This document shows, in pieces, positions 7,830 through 16,313 of a stretch of DNA of 49,330 bases. Each line of letters opens with the position of its first letter. The stretch's first letter is position 1. The DNA comes from Marinobacter xestospongiae (GTDB taxonomy: Bacteria > Pseudomonadota > Gammaproteobacteria > Pseudomonadales > Oleiphilaceae), in contig NZ_JAKZAK010000034.1 in assembly GCF_023156385.1 (NCBI RefSeq), forward strand, positions 1 through 49,330. Reading direction: 5' to 3'. The notes beneath the pieces are model-generated. The model saw only the letters and a list, made by a program, of their open reading frames with translations. It did not search any database and was not told where the DNA came from. The position numbers were made by a program, and so were the translations under genes.

Positions 7830-9185
7830 CTATTCATCAAACAGCCGCTCCACTGCCGGATAATCCGCCTTTCCATTAGGCCGCACGGGCAAGTCAGGTA
7901 CCGCTCGTACCCGTATCGCCGAGGGGTGCAACGCCAGAGTCTTTGCCAGCCACTCTTTCAGTTGAGATTCCACGCTGAAAGAGGCTCCCGGAACAAACGC
8001 CACCCGCAAGGCATCCTCGATCCCCACGGCGCGGGCAGCCATGCCCCGCTCCGCCAACAAACGCTCCACATCGTCAAGCCCGATTCGTTGACCAAAAGGT
8101 TTGATCATCCGTTTGAGACGGCCACTGATATAGAAATCGCCATCTTCATCACGCCAGGCCAGATCACCAGTGGCCAGCCATGACGGCGGCGAGAAAGCGG
8201 CCAGATCGGCCAGCGATTCGGCGTATCCCAGCATGACATTCGGGCCCTGGTAGATCAGCTCTCCCTCCTGTCGCGCGGCGTCAACCTTGCTTCCGCCGGA
8301 GCTCAGTAACCGGAACTCGCCATCTGGAATCGCCTGTCCGATAGCCCCTGGTTTTGCAAGCGGTTGAACATTAATGGCCATACGGGCGGTGGCCTCAGTC
8401 TGACCATACATGACGAAGAACTGTCTTCCGGTTTCTGCGGCCCACTCCGCCAGTTGTCGGACGACTGGCTCGGGCAATCTACCACCAGCCTGCGTCAGGT
8501 AACGCAGGGACGGCAGATCCATCTGAGTGAAGCGCAGTTTCAGCAACATCTCATAACTGAAGGGCACGCCCGCCAGGCTGCAGATATCAAGCTCACGGAA
8601 ACGGTCCCAGAAGCGGCGACTGACCATCGTCTCCTCATTCATCACCAGACAGGCGCCGGCCAGTAAGTGGCTGTTTATGACTGACAAACCGTAGGAATAC
8701 TGAAACGGCAGGGTGGTAATCGTGCGGTCACAGGCCTGTATCGGCAGCGAGGCCAGAATGGAGCGGGCATTGGCATCCAGATTTTCGGCTGACAATGCCA
8801 CCTGTTTTGGCGAACCGGTTGACCCGGAGGTGGATAGCAACAGCGCAAGCTCCTCCGCTAACGGCAGTTGCCTGTCATGCAGCGGGACGATCTCGTCGCC
8901 CTGAACCTGCAGGTTGGGCTGGTAGCGGGTCACCAGGGCTGCCAACAGCTGGGGATCAAGCCCTCTGTCGACAAGCAGCAACGGATGCCCCGCCACCAAA
9001 CAGGCCAGATAGGCCACCAGCGTCTCGAGGTCGTTCCTTGTCATCAGCAGAACCAGGGAACGCTCCTCAGGCAAGCGCTTCTGAAACTCTGCGACCGCCT
9101 CAGACAATTGGCGATAACTCAGCCTCCGATCCCCATCAACAACCGCCAGCCTCCTGCCATGTTTCGACAACTGCGCAAAAAACAC
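7830..9185 (-). CDS. AMP-dependent acyl-CoA/acyl-ACP ligase
   Basis: This 451-residue adenylate-forming enzyme has the phosphate loop LLSTSGSTGSPK, the FVMYGQTEATARM segment, the ribose-contacting aspartate in LATGDLAW, and a C-terminal lysine candidate in NGKADYP. It is shorter than many acyl-CoA synthetases (500-550) because of a compact N-terminus. It would activate a carboxylic acid and load it on CoA or on the ACP encoded two genes upstream. The start is a GTG at 9185 overlapping the SDR stop as TAGTG. Having a ligase, a LuxE and an ACP together suggests a dedicated acyl-transfer chain. Confidence 0.87.
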   Translation of the reverse strand: MFFAQLSKHGRRLAVVDGDRRLSYRQLSEAVAEFQKRLPEERSLVLLMTRNDLETLVAYLACLVAGHPLLLVDRGLDPQLLAALVTRYQPNLQVQGDEIVPLHDRQLPLAEELALLLSTSGSTGSPKQVALSAENLDANARSILASLPIQACDRTITTLPFQYSYGLSVINSHLLAGACLVMNEETMVSRRFWDRFRELDICSLAGVPFSYEMLLKLRFTQMDLPSLRYLTQAGGRLPEPVVRQLAEWAAETGRQFFVMYGQTEATARMAINVQPLAKPGAIGQAIPDGEFRLLSSGGSKVDAARQEGELIYQGPNVMLGYAESLADLAAFSPPSWLATGDLAWRDEDGDFYISGRLKRMIKPFGQRIGLDDVERLLAERGMAARAVGIEDALRVAFVPGASFSVESQLKEWLAKTLALHPSAIRVRAVPDLPVRPNGKADYPAVERLFDE

Positions 9186-9961
9186 TAGAGCCGCATCCCC
9201 CCATCGACAGCCATAACCTGGCCGGTAATGTAGCTGGACTGCTCCGACAGCAGGAACGCGACCAGCGCCGCGACCTCATCACAGCTCCCTGCACGTTTAA
9301 GCATCAGCTGGTCGATGACCTGCCGCCGCCGGTCATCCTGATACTGGGCCGTCATTTCGGTATCGATGAACCCGGGCGCAACCGCGTTGACCCGGATATT
9401 GAACGCAGACAACTCTCGGGCCGCAGACCGGGTGAGCGCACTGACGGCCCCCTTACTCATGCTGTAGGCAACCTGGCCGGCGCTGCCCTGCTCGCCTACC
9501 TGAGACCCCAGATTCACGATACTGCCGGCCTTCTGACGCATCATAAGCCGGCTGGCCAATTGCAGGTGCAGGAAACTGGCTACCGAGTTAACCTCAAGCT
9601 GCTCTCTGAGTGCAGCCAGGCTGGTCATCGCCATGGCCGCGTCCCACATAACGCCTGCGCCATTGACCAGCCCGTCCAGTCCCTCCGACTGCAACTGACG
9701 AAACGCGTCTTTGACAGCGTTTTCATCAGTAACGTCGTAGGCGAGAACGGTTGCCCCGGCCCCCAGCGACCCGGCCAGGGCATCGAGCCGATCCCGATTT
9801 CGGCCCGCCAGCCAGACATGCGCGCCGCCCTGGTGGCAGACCCGCGCAATGGCTTCGCCAATTCCGCCACTGGCGCCGGTGACAAGAACACGCTTACCGT
9901 CCAGTCCGGGCATCAGGGTGCTCATGGGTATTGCCTTTCCAAAGCGATCATCATTGACCAT
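9185..9961 (-). CDS. SDR family oxidoreductase, FabG-like
   Basis: This 258-residue short-chain dehydrogenase has the cofactor motif TGASGGIG, an NGAG-type motif (LVNGAGV), a catalytic serine in NLGSQVGE and the YSMSK active site, ending with SSYITGQVMAVDGGM, typical of 3-oxoacyl-ACP reductases. It probably reduces a 3-keto acyl group carried by the adjacent ACP, giving a 3-hydroxyacyl substituent. The ATG at 9961 overlaps the ACP stop as TAATG; an internal ATG at codon 13 is an alternative. No ketosynthase gene is in the window, so the acyl chain would have to be supplied ready-made. Confidence 0.88.
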   Translation of the reverse strand: MVNDDRFGKAIPMSTLMPGLDGKRVLVTGASGGIGEAIARVCHQGGAHVWLAGRNRDRLDALAGSLGAGATVLAYDVTDENAVKDAFRQLQSEGLDGLVNGAGVMWDAAMAMTSLAALREQLEVNSVASFLHLQLASRLMMRQKAGSIVNLGSQVGEQGSAGQVAYSMSKGAVSALTRSAARELSAFNIRVNAVAPGFIDTEMTAQYQDDRRRQVIDQLMLKRAGSCDEVAALVAFLLSEQSSYITGQVMAVDGGMRL

Positions 9962-10206
9962 TACCCCTCAAAAGCGACGCCATACTTGCCGAGAATTGCT
10001 TTCGCTTTGGCCACACTGCTCATGTCGATGATGTCGTCCGTGTCCATCATCACGCCAAATCGGCTCTCCAGCTCTGCTACCAGGGTCATATGGGCGATGG
10101 AGTCCCACTCCGGGATACTGTTATAGGCCAACGCCTCTGTAACCGTGTCCGAGGTGATTGCCAGAGCGGTGGTAAAGCAGTCCACCAGAATGTCTTGGTT
10201 CGTCAT
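9961..10206 (-). CDS. Acyl carrier protein
   Basis: This 81-residue acidic protein has the phosphopantetheine attachment serine S36 in EWDSIAHM, a sequence typical of stand-alone ACPs in secondary or glycan pathways rather than the housekeeping DSLD motif. Two ATGs lie six bases apart; the second (10206) is chosen because AGGA stands five bases before it. It would carry the acyl group handled by the SDR, ligase, LuxE and LuxC products encoded immediately downstream. Comparable ACP genes occur in flagellin glycosylation islands of Pseudomonas. Confidence 0.9.
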   Translation of the reverse strand: MTNQDILVDCFTTALAITSDTVTEALAYNSIPEWDSIAHMTLVAELESRFGVMMDTDDIIDMSSVAKAKAILGKYGVAFEG

Positions 10207-10219
10207 GCACATCCTATTT

Positions 10220-10789
10220 CTATTGTTGCGACCTGACCGGTCGGTTCAGAAACGATCGGATCGGGCCGCTGGCCATCTCGTAATCGCGGGCTATGAGTTC
10301 AATAAAAACCCGGTCATCGTGTCGCTCGGCTTCCCGATACCCAAGAGTACAGTTGTAACGGAGCGCCGCATGATTGTCCGCCTTCACCGTAGCTTGCAAA
10401 CAGGAAGCCCCCAGGCGTTGAAAGCAGAAGTCGTTCATCAGCAGTGTCGGCGCAAACGCCAGAATGTTACCGCGATAGTTCAGATCGGCAATGTAAAGCC
10501 CCGGCTCGATCCGGGAAGGCGATTGCAGGTCTTCATTTTCAAGAACCGCCTTGAGGTAGGCCATACCGATCGGCTGGCCTCGATACTCTATGACCCAGTG
10601 TCGCTGGCGCGGGTCCTGACTCTGGCGCTCAAACCAGGCCGCTTGCTGCTCCGGGGAAATCCGTTGTTGATCAAACATATACTGACTGACGGCCGGATCA
10701 TTGCGCCACTGCCGAACCATTTCCAGGTCGGTGGTCGCCAGATCACGCAGCGTCACCTGGTAGCCCTCAAGGGTAATCGGCTCTTTCAT
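10220..10789 (-). CDS. pseH: PseH-like GNAT N-acetyltransferase
   Basis: This 189-residue GNAT-fold acetyltransferase has an N-terminal LEMVRQWRND and a central AWFERQSQDPRQRHWVI, matching PseH, which acetylates UDP-4-amino-4,6-dideoxy-N-acetyl-beta-L-altrosamine at N4 during pseudaminic acid synthesis. It also keeps the acetyl-CoA region and a late NHAALRYNCTLGYRE motif, typical of RimJ/RimL-like GNATs. The start at 10789 gives an ATGA overlap with the PIG-L gene; an ATG four codons upstream (10801) is an alternative. All other Pse enzymes are encoded in the same operon, which supports the assignment. A different acyl donor cannot be excluded given the ACP gene immediately downstream. Confidence 0.83.
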   Translation of the reverse strand: MKEPITLEGYQVTLRDLATTDLEMVRQWRNDPAVSQYMFDQQRISPEQQAAWFERQSQDPRQRHWVIEYRGQPIGMAYLKAVLENEDLQSPSRIEPGLYIADLNYRGNILAFAPTLLMNDFCFQRLGASCLQATVKADNHAALRYNCTLGYREAERHDDRVFIELIARDYEMASGPIRSFLNRPVRSQQ

Positions 10790-11460
10790 TTTTCTATCCA
10801 ACGAATGAGGCTGAAAGCTTCCGCAAACGCCAGCCCCACACTGTGTCCCCGGTATGCCAACTGATGGCGAACGTTCGCCATTGAGCGGCTATGCGGTGAC
10901 TCACGCATTTCATCACCATAAGCCGCCAGCGCTTGCAGCTTCGTCTCTACAAAGTCGCTGACATCCACAAACACCGTCGGCAAAAAAGGCGCAACGTCCG
11001 GAGTGTTCCACTCAGTGGCAGACAGCACTTCAAAACCATAGATGGCCCGTATCGGAGAAGACGGCAATGGACGACAGGCGGTCAATACCGCCCGGTGAGT
11101 CACCTGGTGGTCAATATTGAGATCACCGTGGTGGTGGGTGTAGACCCGTTGCGGCGCCACTTCCCCGAGGATGTTCTCAAGGGGTTGGACAACCTCCAGC
11201 AGCGGCAAACTGTCCAGACGGTTGTCAGGAAAGCCGAGAGACCAGGACTGGCGAATTCCCAGAATTTCCTGAGCCTTGCCGGCGGCCAGCTGGCGTTTGC
11301 GCCGGTCGTCAGCCAATGCCTGCGGGCGCGATGACACACCGTCCGCGAGAAACACCGCGTACACCTCATCGCCTCGGGCAACATGGCGTGCAATCGTGCC
11401 GCCGCACCCCAATGCCTCGTCATCCGCATGCGCCGCTGCAATCAAAACCCGCTCCGCCAT
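10786..11460 (-). CDS. PIG-L family deacetylase
   Basis: This 224-residue protein has the zinc-binding HADDE motif at residues 11-15 and a second metal motif in DLNIDHQVTH, diagnostic of PIG-L/LmbE N-deacetylases that remove acetyl groups from GlcNAc-like sugars. I start at the ATG at 11460, which has GGGAG six bases upstream, rather than the GTG at 11472. Encoded between pseI and pseH, it could remove an N-acetyl group from a Pse intermediate or from the finished sugar, making room for the formyl or longer acyl groups suggested by neighbouring genes. That role is inference. Confidence 0.86.
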   Translation of the reverse strand: MAERVLIAAAHADDEALGCGGTIARHVARGDEVYAVFLADGVSSRPQALADDRRKRQLAAGKAQEILGIRQSWSLGFPDNRLDSLPLLEVVQPLENILGEVAPQRVYTHHHGDLNIDHQVTHRAVLTACRPLPSSPIRAIYGFEVLSATEWNTPDVAPFLPTVFVDVSDFVETKLQALAAYGDEMRESPHSRSMANVRHQLAYRGHSVGLAFAEAFSLIRWIEK

Positions 11461-11490
11461 CAATACTCCCACTTGCCGTGTACGTGATGG

Positions 11491-12537
11491 TTACTCAAAA
11501 CAGTCCCACTGAACGGGCGTTCCCCGTGCTACATCACGGGCCAGCCGTTTACCGAACAGGGCCGGGTAGTGCTTGGGCTCAAGGCCAAGACCCGGCCGTA
11601 TCTTGCGAATATCCCCCTCTGCGATACAGTCACCCGCTTTCAGGTCTTTGACAAAATACACGGACCGCCGGAAAGCCCGATTGCTGTCTTCCGCCTGCAC
11701 TCGCTCAAACCCTGCCCGTCCAACAGCGGACCAGGCATCACGGGTATCGACAACCAATCGTTCAAGCTCACCGGGCTCAATGGAGAAACCGGCATCCGGA
11801 CTCTGGTCATCGCGATTCATCATGAAGTGCTTCTCGATCAGGCAAGCACCAAGAGCAACAGCAGCAACAGACGCTGTCGTGCCCAACGTGTGATCGGACA
11901 ACCCCGGAACAGCGTCGAACCGGCGCCCAAGCTCAACCACCTGGGCCAGATTGGCCTGATCCATCGGCGCCGGGTAACTGCTCACGCAGTGCAACAGAAC
12001 CAGTTGCTCACATCCGGCCTCACGGGCCGTGACAACGGCCTCTTCAATCTCTGCTTCACTGGCCATCCCGGTGGACATGATGATGGGCTTGCCTGTTCTC
12101 GCGATACGCTCAATCAGTGGCAGATCGGTCACTTCAAAAGACGCCACCTTGTAGGCCGGAGCGTCCAGTTCCTCAAGCAGATCCACAGCCGTTTCATCGA
12201 AGGGCGTAGAGAACACCGTTATGCCCAGGCTCCGGGCGTGCTCAAACATTGCCCGGTGCCACTCAAACGGTGTCTGGGCCCACTGGTACAGGTCGTATAA
12301 CTTGAAGCCATCCCACAATCCGCCATGAATCCTGAACTCCGGCCGGTCGCAATCGATGGTCATGGTATCGGCAGTGTAGGTCTGAAGCTTGATAGCATGA
12401 GCACCACGCCGCTTGGCTTCGGTAATCGTCTCCAGGGCCCGCTCCAGAGACCCGTTATGATTGGCGGAGAGCTCGGCCACAATATAGGGTGGGTAGCCCG
12501 GACCGATCATCACGCCATCAATGTTTACAGTCATCAT
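11491..12537 (-). CDS. pseI: Pseudaminic acid synthase PseI
   Basis: This 348-residue NeuB-family enzyme condenses phosphoenolpyruvate with 2,4-diacetamido-2,4,6-trideoxy-L-altrose to give pseudaminic acid. It begins with IVAELSANHNGS, has KLQTYTADTMT, STPFDE and the metal-binding IEKHF region in the TIM barrel, and ends with a SAF antifreeze-like domain (about 285-345, ending RDVARGTPVQ). The SANHNG and KLQTYT variants are typical of PseI rather than sialic or legionaminic acid synthases. Two ATGs adjoin (12537 and 12534); the first overlaps the formyltransferase stop as ATGA, the second has better spacing to GGAG. Confidence 0.93.
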   Translation of the reverse strand: MMTVNIDGVMIGPGYPPYIVAELSANHNGSLERALETITEAKRRGAHAIKLQTYTADTMTIDCDRPEFRIHGGLWDGFKLYDLYQWAQTPFEWHRAMFEHARSLGITVFSTPFDETAVDLLEELDAPAYKVASFEVTDLPLIERIARTGKPIIMSTGMASEAEIEEAVVTAREAGCEQLVLLHCVSSYPAPMDQANLAQVVELGRRFDAVPGLSDHTLGTTASVAAVALGACLIEKHFMMNRDDQSPDAGFSIEPGELERLVVDTRDAWSAVGRAGFERVQAEDSNRAFRRSVYFVKDLKAGDCIAEGDIRKIRPGLGLEPKHYPALFGKRLARDVARGTPVQWDCFE

Positions 12538-13292
12538 TTCTCCATATCCCGGCGTTTACGGATGCGCACCCTGGCCGCGATGTCATCTCCAGTCAACGAG
12601 GCTTCTTCAAATTCCAGTACAAAGTCGCCATGAATCAGGAAGGCTTTCGGATAGGTTGGCGCATCGAGCATCCGGATAAAATCCTGCAAGTCCGCAAGCT
12701 GTCCATGGGATGGCAGCTCACTCTGGTCCGGCGTCCGGCGCTTGAACTCCACGGGCGTGCCTTGCTGCGGCACCGGCGCAGGCCGGTTTATCATCATCCA
12801 TTCAATCATTTCGACGCTCAGTTGCGCTGCCCGACGATAGATCTCTTCCGCCCGTCCAGCCAATGACATGGGGCGCTTGGCATACACAGGGCCCGTGTCC
12901 ATGCCGGCATCCATTTGCAAGGCGGTCATGACGGTATCCTTGCAGCCCCGCAGAATCAGGTTCTGTAGCGGGCTTCCGCCCCGTCCGAAGGGCACGTCGG
13001 TCATGTGGAAACAGACACATTCAAAGCGTTGCCAGACGCTGTCGGCAACCCGCCAGTGCCAGTGCAGAAAAAACACGTACCGCACACCCTGTTGACGCGA
13101 GAGAACGCGATCCAGCTCGTCCGGCGAGGCCACCCAAACCCATGTCACTCCGGGCAACCGGCCTTCAAGATCAAATACCTCGCGATGCCAGGGCTTGCTG
13201 CTGGCCAGAACGCAGACTTCTGACCCGGACCAATCACTGCGACTGGCGTGTTCCTCGGCATTCTTCCGATGCGTCATGTCCTGATCTGTCAT
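12534..13292 (-). CDS. Formyltransferase-family enzyme of the Pse cluster
   Basis: This 252-residue protein resembles the N10-formyl-THF transferase domain of methionyl-tRNA and sugar N-formyltransferases. It has the catalytic histidine H96 in CFHMTDVPFGRGGSP and the aspartate D132 in GMDTGP. The usual asparagine two residues before the histidine is cysteine (C94), as I recall also for homologues in other Pse clusters. There is no tRNA-binding C-terminal domain. N-formylated pseudaminic acids are known in bacterial polysaccharides, so it probably places a formyl group on a Pse amine. It joins pseG and pseI with 4-bp ATGA overlaps on both sides. Confidence 0.85.
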   Translation of the reverse strand: MTDQDMTHRKNAEEHASRSDWSGSEVCVLASSKPWHREVFDLEGRLPGVTWVWVASPDELDRVLSRQQGVRYVFFLHWHWRVADSVWQRFECVCFHMTDVPFGRGGSPLQNLILRGCKDTVMTALQMDAGMDTGPVYAKRPMSLAGRAEEIYRRAAQLSVEMIEWMMINRPAPVPQQGTPVEFKRRTPDQSELPSHGQLADLQDFIRMLDAPTYPKAFLIHGDFVLEFEEASLTGDDIAARVRIRKRRDMEK

Positions 13293-14470
13293 GCTCGCTC
13301 CGGTAAGCCCGCGGCGGGCAATGTCCGCGTCAATTCAGCGACCACCCTGTCAGCACCCAGACCATCCACCTCAGCCGCTGCCCGCTCACTCATTCTGTAC
13401 AACAGGCCGGGGTCCCGTCGAATTCCGTCAAAGAAAGCCAGGATGTCCCGCTCCAATGACGCCAGTTCAGCAACGCAGGCAATTCCCCTGGTTGCCATTC
13501 GGTCCAAAAACAACCGCTGGTTGTCGGCAATGGCCACTACCAGCGCTGGCAAGCCCAGACAACAGCGTTCCCAGGTGGTTGCGCCCGCCGCGCCAATGGC
13601 CACATCGGCCTGTTGCATGCGCTGCGCCATATCATTGACCCCAACACTCACTGCAGCACGGCAGGGCAGCGCCGCGGCCTGCTCTTCCACACGCCTACGC
13701 CATGGTGAAGCTGGTCCCAGCACGATATCCACGTAGGTCTCTCCGTCAATATCCGCTATGGCAAGGGCGGATAGCACACAGCCCGTGATATTGTCCGGGT
13801 CCGCCCCTCCCAGGTTGACCAGAATGCGGGCCGCTCCCGGGTATCCGCAAGACTGTCGACGCTCGATGCTCAGGCCACGCCAACGACGGAATTCTTCCCG
13901 CAGCAATGCGTAACGGGCACCAACCATCCGGAGACAGCCATCCGGTACCAGATTGTCATAGTCCTGAGCTCGGCGCCCAAGGTTCTGATCCAGCAGTAAC
14001 GCGCAGTGATGGCGCCGGTCCGACAGATCGTCAATGCAGAGGATCGCCCCAACGCCATTCGCCAACACCCTTTCCCATCGCTCATCCAGAGCATAGTGAT
14101 CAACCACCAGCAGATCGGGACCTGTCTCGCCACAGGTCGATCGCAGGTGATCCAGGGTAGCCTCCGCATCGTCCTGCCAAGCTACCCCCAGCCACGATTC
14201 ATGAGTGCAAGCGCTTTCCAAATCATCGCTGGCCTGGGCTCCACCCAACGTTTGTGCGACTGCTTCGCTGGGTGGCGGAGGGAGACAGTGAACATCAAAT
14301 CCCCGACTACGGACCCAATCGACAAGATGCCCCCGGTGAAGCCGGGTGATGAAACGGCATTGCCAGCCCTCCGCGGCAAGCGCCTCTGCCAGGGTCAGGC
14401 AGCGCATCACATGGCCGCTGCCCATGACAATGGAAGCATCCGCCCGAAACACAGCACAGCGCTGACTCAA
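13289..14470 (-). CDS. pseG: UDP-2,4-diacetamido-2,4,6-trideoxy-beta-L-altropyranose hydrolase PseG
   Basis: This 393-residue GT-B-fold hydrolase removes UDP in the fourth step of pseudaminic acid synthesis. Characteristic features are FRADASIVMGSGHVMRC near the N-terminus (the GSGH loop with the catalytic histidine), LLVVDHYALD, LCIDDLSDRRH, ILVNLGGADPDN and GAAGATTWERCCLGLP, all hallmarks of PseG. It is somewhat longer than the about 275-340 residues of many PseG proteins, because of an insertion around residues 65-105 in the N-terminal half. The stop overlaps the start of the formyltransferase as ATGA; the ATG overlaps the pseF stop in the same way. Confidence 0.93.
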   Translation of the reverse strand: MSQRCAVFRADASIVMGSGHVMRCLTLAEALAAEGWQCRFITRLHRGHLVDWVRSRGFDVHCLPPPPSEAVAQTLGGAQASDDLESACTHESWLGVAWQDDAEATLDHLRSTCGETGPDLLVVDHYALDERWERVLANGVGAILCIDDLSDRRHHCALLLDQNLGRRAQDYDNLVPDGCLRMVGARYALLREEFRRWRGLSIERRQSCGYPGAARILVNLGGADPDNITGCVLSALAIADIDGETYVDIVLGPASPWRRRVEEQAAALPCRAAVSVGVNDMAQRMQQADVAIGAAGATTWERCCLGLPALVVAIADNQRLFLDRMATRGIACVAELASLERDILAFFDGIRRDPGLLYRMSERAAAEVDGLGADRVVAELTRTLPAAGLPERA

Positions 14471-15174
14471 GCGTCGCCCCGCATCAGACGGCAGTAAAAT
14501 TCGGCAGTCATCCAGTCCTCCTCGGTATCAATGTCCTGAACCCGATACCTGGGAACAACGACCGGAATGCTGTGAGACTTGAACATACCTTCGTGATTCA
14601 ACCATGCGTCTTTCGTGCCCCAGTAGAACTGCCCTGCATCATGATACGCCTCCTCAAGATCCTGGGAGCGGCAACCAATCAGCTCAGGGTTCATCGGCTC
14701 AACCCCGAGGCCATCCGCCATCATCCGGATCGCTCGCTGAACCGGGAAGGCAAAGGACGCTACCGAGAACGCAAATTTCTTCTGTGGATTGGCCGCCAGT
14801 CTGTCCAACCCGGAGCGCAGAATGTCAGCGGTCAGCAAAGGCGCCGTCGCGTAGAGGCAGCAGACGTGATCAATAGACCAGCCGAGGTCCCGCAGGGCCT
14901 CGATGCCGTGCACAACAACCGGCGTGGTGCCACTGAAGTCATCCGCCAACGCCGCCGGACGCATGAATGGCACCTCGGCCCCCCATGCAGTGGCGATTGC
15001 CGCGATCTCATCATCGTCGGTAGACACCACAACATGGTCGAAGCAACCACTCTCCAGTGCGGTTTCGATCGACCAGGCCAGCATGGGTTTTCCGCAGAAC
15101 AGACGAATGTTCTTTCGGGGTATGCGTTTACTCCCCCCCCGGGCCGGGATAATTGCGACATTCACGTCAGACAC
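14467..15174 (-). CDS. pseF: Pseudaminic acid cytidylyltransferase PseF
   Basis: This 235-residue CMP-sugar synthetase activates pseudaminic acid with CTP. It begins with the nucleotide-binding IIPARGGSKRIPRKNI, has VVVSTDDDEIA and CCLYATAPLLT, and shows the EEAYHDAGQFYWG sequence that separates PseF from NeuA. The start codon appears to be GTG (15174), with a further GTG three codons later as an alternative; it overlaps pseC by 13 bp. The CMP-Pse product would be the donor for a glycosyltransferase acting on flagellin or polysaccharide. Confidence 0.93.
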   Translation of the reverse strand: MSDVNVAIIPARGGSKRIPRKNIRLFCGKPMLAWSIETALESGCFDHVVVSTDDDEIAAIATAWGAEVPFMRPAALADDFSGTTPVVVHGIEALRDLGWSIDHVCCLYATAPLLTADILRSGLDRLAANPQKKFAFSVASFAFPVQRAIRMMADGLGVEPMNPELIGCRSQDLEEAYHDAGQFYWGTKDAWLNHEGMFKSHSIPVVVPRYRVQDIDTEEDWMTAEFYCRLMRGDA

Positions 15175-16313
15175 TCTTTCACCGCAGTCACTACCATTGA
15201 CTGTTCATCGGCCGACAGCGAGGGAAATAAAGGTAATGTCAGTACTCGATGATAGAAAGTTTCAGCGGCAGGAAAGTCTCCGGGTCGAAATCCCCGCTCG
15301 TGGTAGTAGGGCTGCAGGTGGATAGGGATATAGTGAACATTGACGCCAACCCCTTTCCGGCGCAGGCCTTCAAACACGTCAGCCCGATCATGTCGCAATA
15401 CCTCTACCGGATAGAGGTGCCAGGCACTGCTCCAGGTGCCATCCTCGCCGTCTGACGGAAGTTGCAACGGCAGATCCGCCAGCGCCGAACGATAGCGCCG
15501 AGCCAATTGGCGTCGTGCATCAATGAACGAGGACAGACGTTTCAACTGCGAGACACCCAGGGCCGCGTGCAGATCGCTGAGGCGGTAGTTGTAACCCAGT
15601 TCACGCTGTTGGTAGTACCAGGGACCATCAGCCTGTCCGACCATCTCGGCAGGATCGCGGGTTATGCCATGACATGCCAGCAGCCGGGCTCGACGGGCAA
15701 CGTCTCCCCGGTTGGAAAGCAGGGCGCCCCCTTCAGCCGAGGTGATGGACTTGACCGGATGGAAGCTGAACACGCAGGCGTCCGACCAGTTTCCACATCC
15801 GACAGGACGCCCCTGATAGCTCGCCCCCAAGGCGTGGCTGGCATCTTCAATCAGGGCAATGCCGTAGGGCTCCGTCAAAGCCCGGATCGCCTTCATGTCA
15901 CAACTCAAACCGCCGTAGTGGACCACCACAATGACTTTGGGGCAGCGGTCATTCGCTATGGCGCTCTGCAGCCGGGCCGACAGGTCTGTCAGGGAGAGGT
16001 TGCGGGTATCAGGGTCAATATCAACAAAGTCGACATCGGCGCCGCAATAACGGGCACAGTTTGCCGAGGCCACAAACGACATCGGCGTGGTCCACACGAT
16101 GTCGCCAGGCCCCACACCCAGCGCCAGGCAGGCGACGTGAAGCGCGGAAGTGCCACTGTTCATAGCTACGGCATATCGTGCTCCGGTGTAATCACATAAC
16201 GCTTGCTCAAACCGCGGAACCTGCTCGCCCTGAGTCAGGAACTGATGTTCAAGGACGTCGACGACCGCCTCCACATCGGCAGCATCAATCTCGTGACGAC
16301 CGTAGGGAATCAT
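15162..16313 (-). CDS. pseC: UDP-4-amino-4,6-dideoxy-N-acetyl-beta-L-altrosamine transaminase PseC
   Basis: This 383-residue DegT-type PLP aminotransferase has MIPYGRHEID at the N-terminus, MNSGTSALH (51-59), TTPMSFVASANC, the ring-contacting D157 in IEDASHALG and the PLP lysine K188 in SFHPVK, followed by EGG. The HPVKSIT(S/T)AEGG form is typical of PseC, which aminates the 4-keto intermediate produced by PseB. Its ATG overlaps the pseB stop as ATGA. It is a distant paralogue of the DegT genes at the distal end of the operon but clearly belongs to the Pse branch. Confidence 0.94.
   Translation of the reverse strand: MIPYGRHEIDAADVEAVVDVLEHQFLTQGEQVPRFEQALCDYTGARYAVAMNSGTSALHVACLALGVGPGDIVWTTPMSFVASANCARYCGADVDFVDIDPDTRNLSLTDLSARLQSAIANDRCPKVIVVVHYGGLSCDMKAIRALTEPYGIALIEDASHALGASYQGRPVGCGNWSDACVFSFHPVKSITSAEGGALLSNRGDVARRARLLACHGITRDPAEMVGQADGPWYYQQRELGYNYRLSDLHAALGVSQLKRLSSFIDARRQLARRYRSALADLPLQLPSDGEDGTWSSAWHLYPVEVLRHDRADVFEGLRRKGVGVNVHYIPIHLQPYYHERGFRPGDFPAAETFYHRVLTLPLFPSLSADEQSMVVTAVKECLT

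Noticed and set aside
8795..10126. 443-codon plus-strand frame opposite the ligase and SDR genes
   Set aside because: Rich in Pro, Arg and His as expected for an antisense frame of GC-rich genes; the minus-strand genes have clear motifs.
12534..13292. Methionyl-tRNA formyltransferase (fmt)
   Set aside because: It lacks the C-terminal tRNA-binding domain, is embedded in the Pse operon and has a variant active-site sequence.
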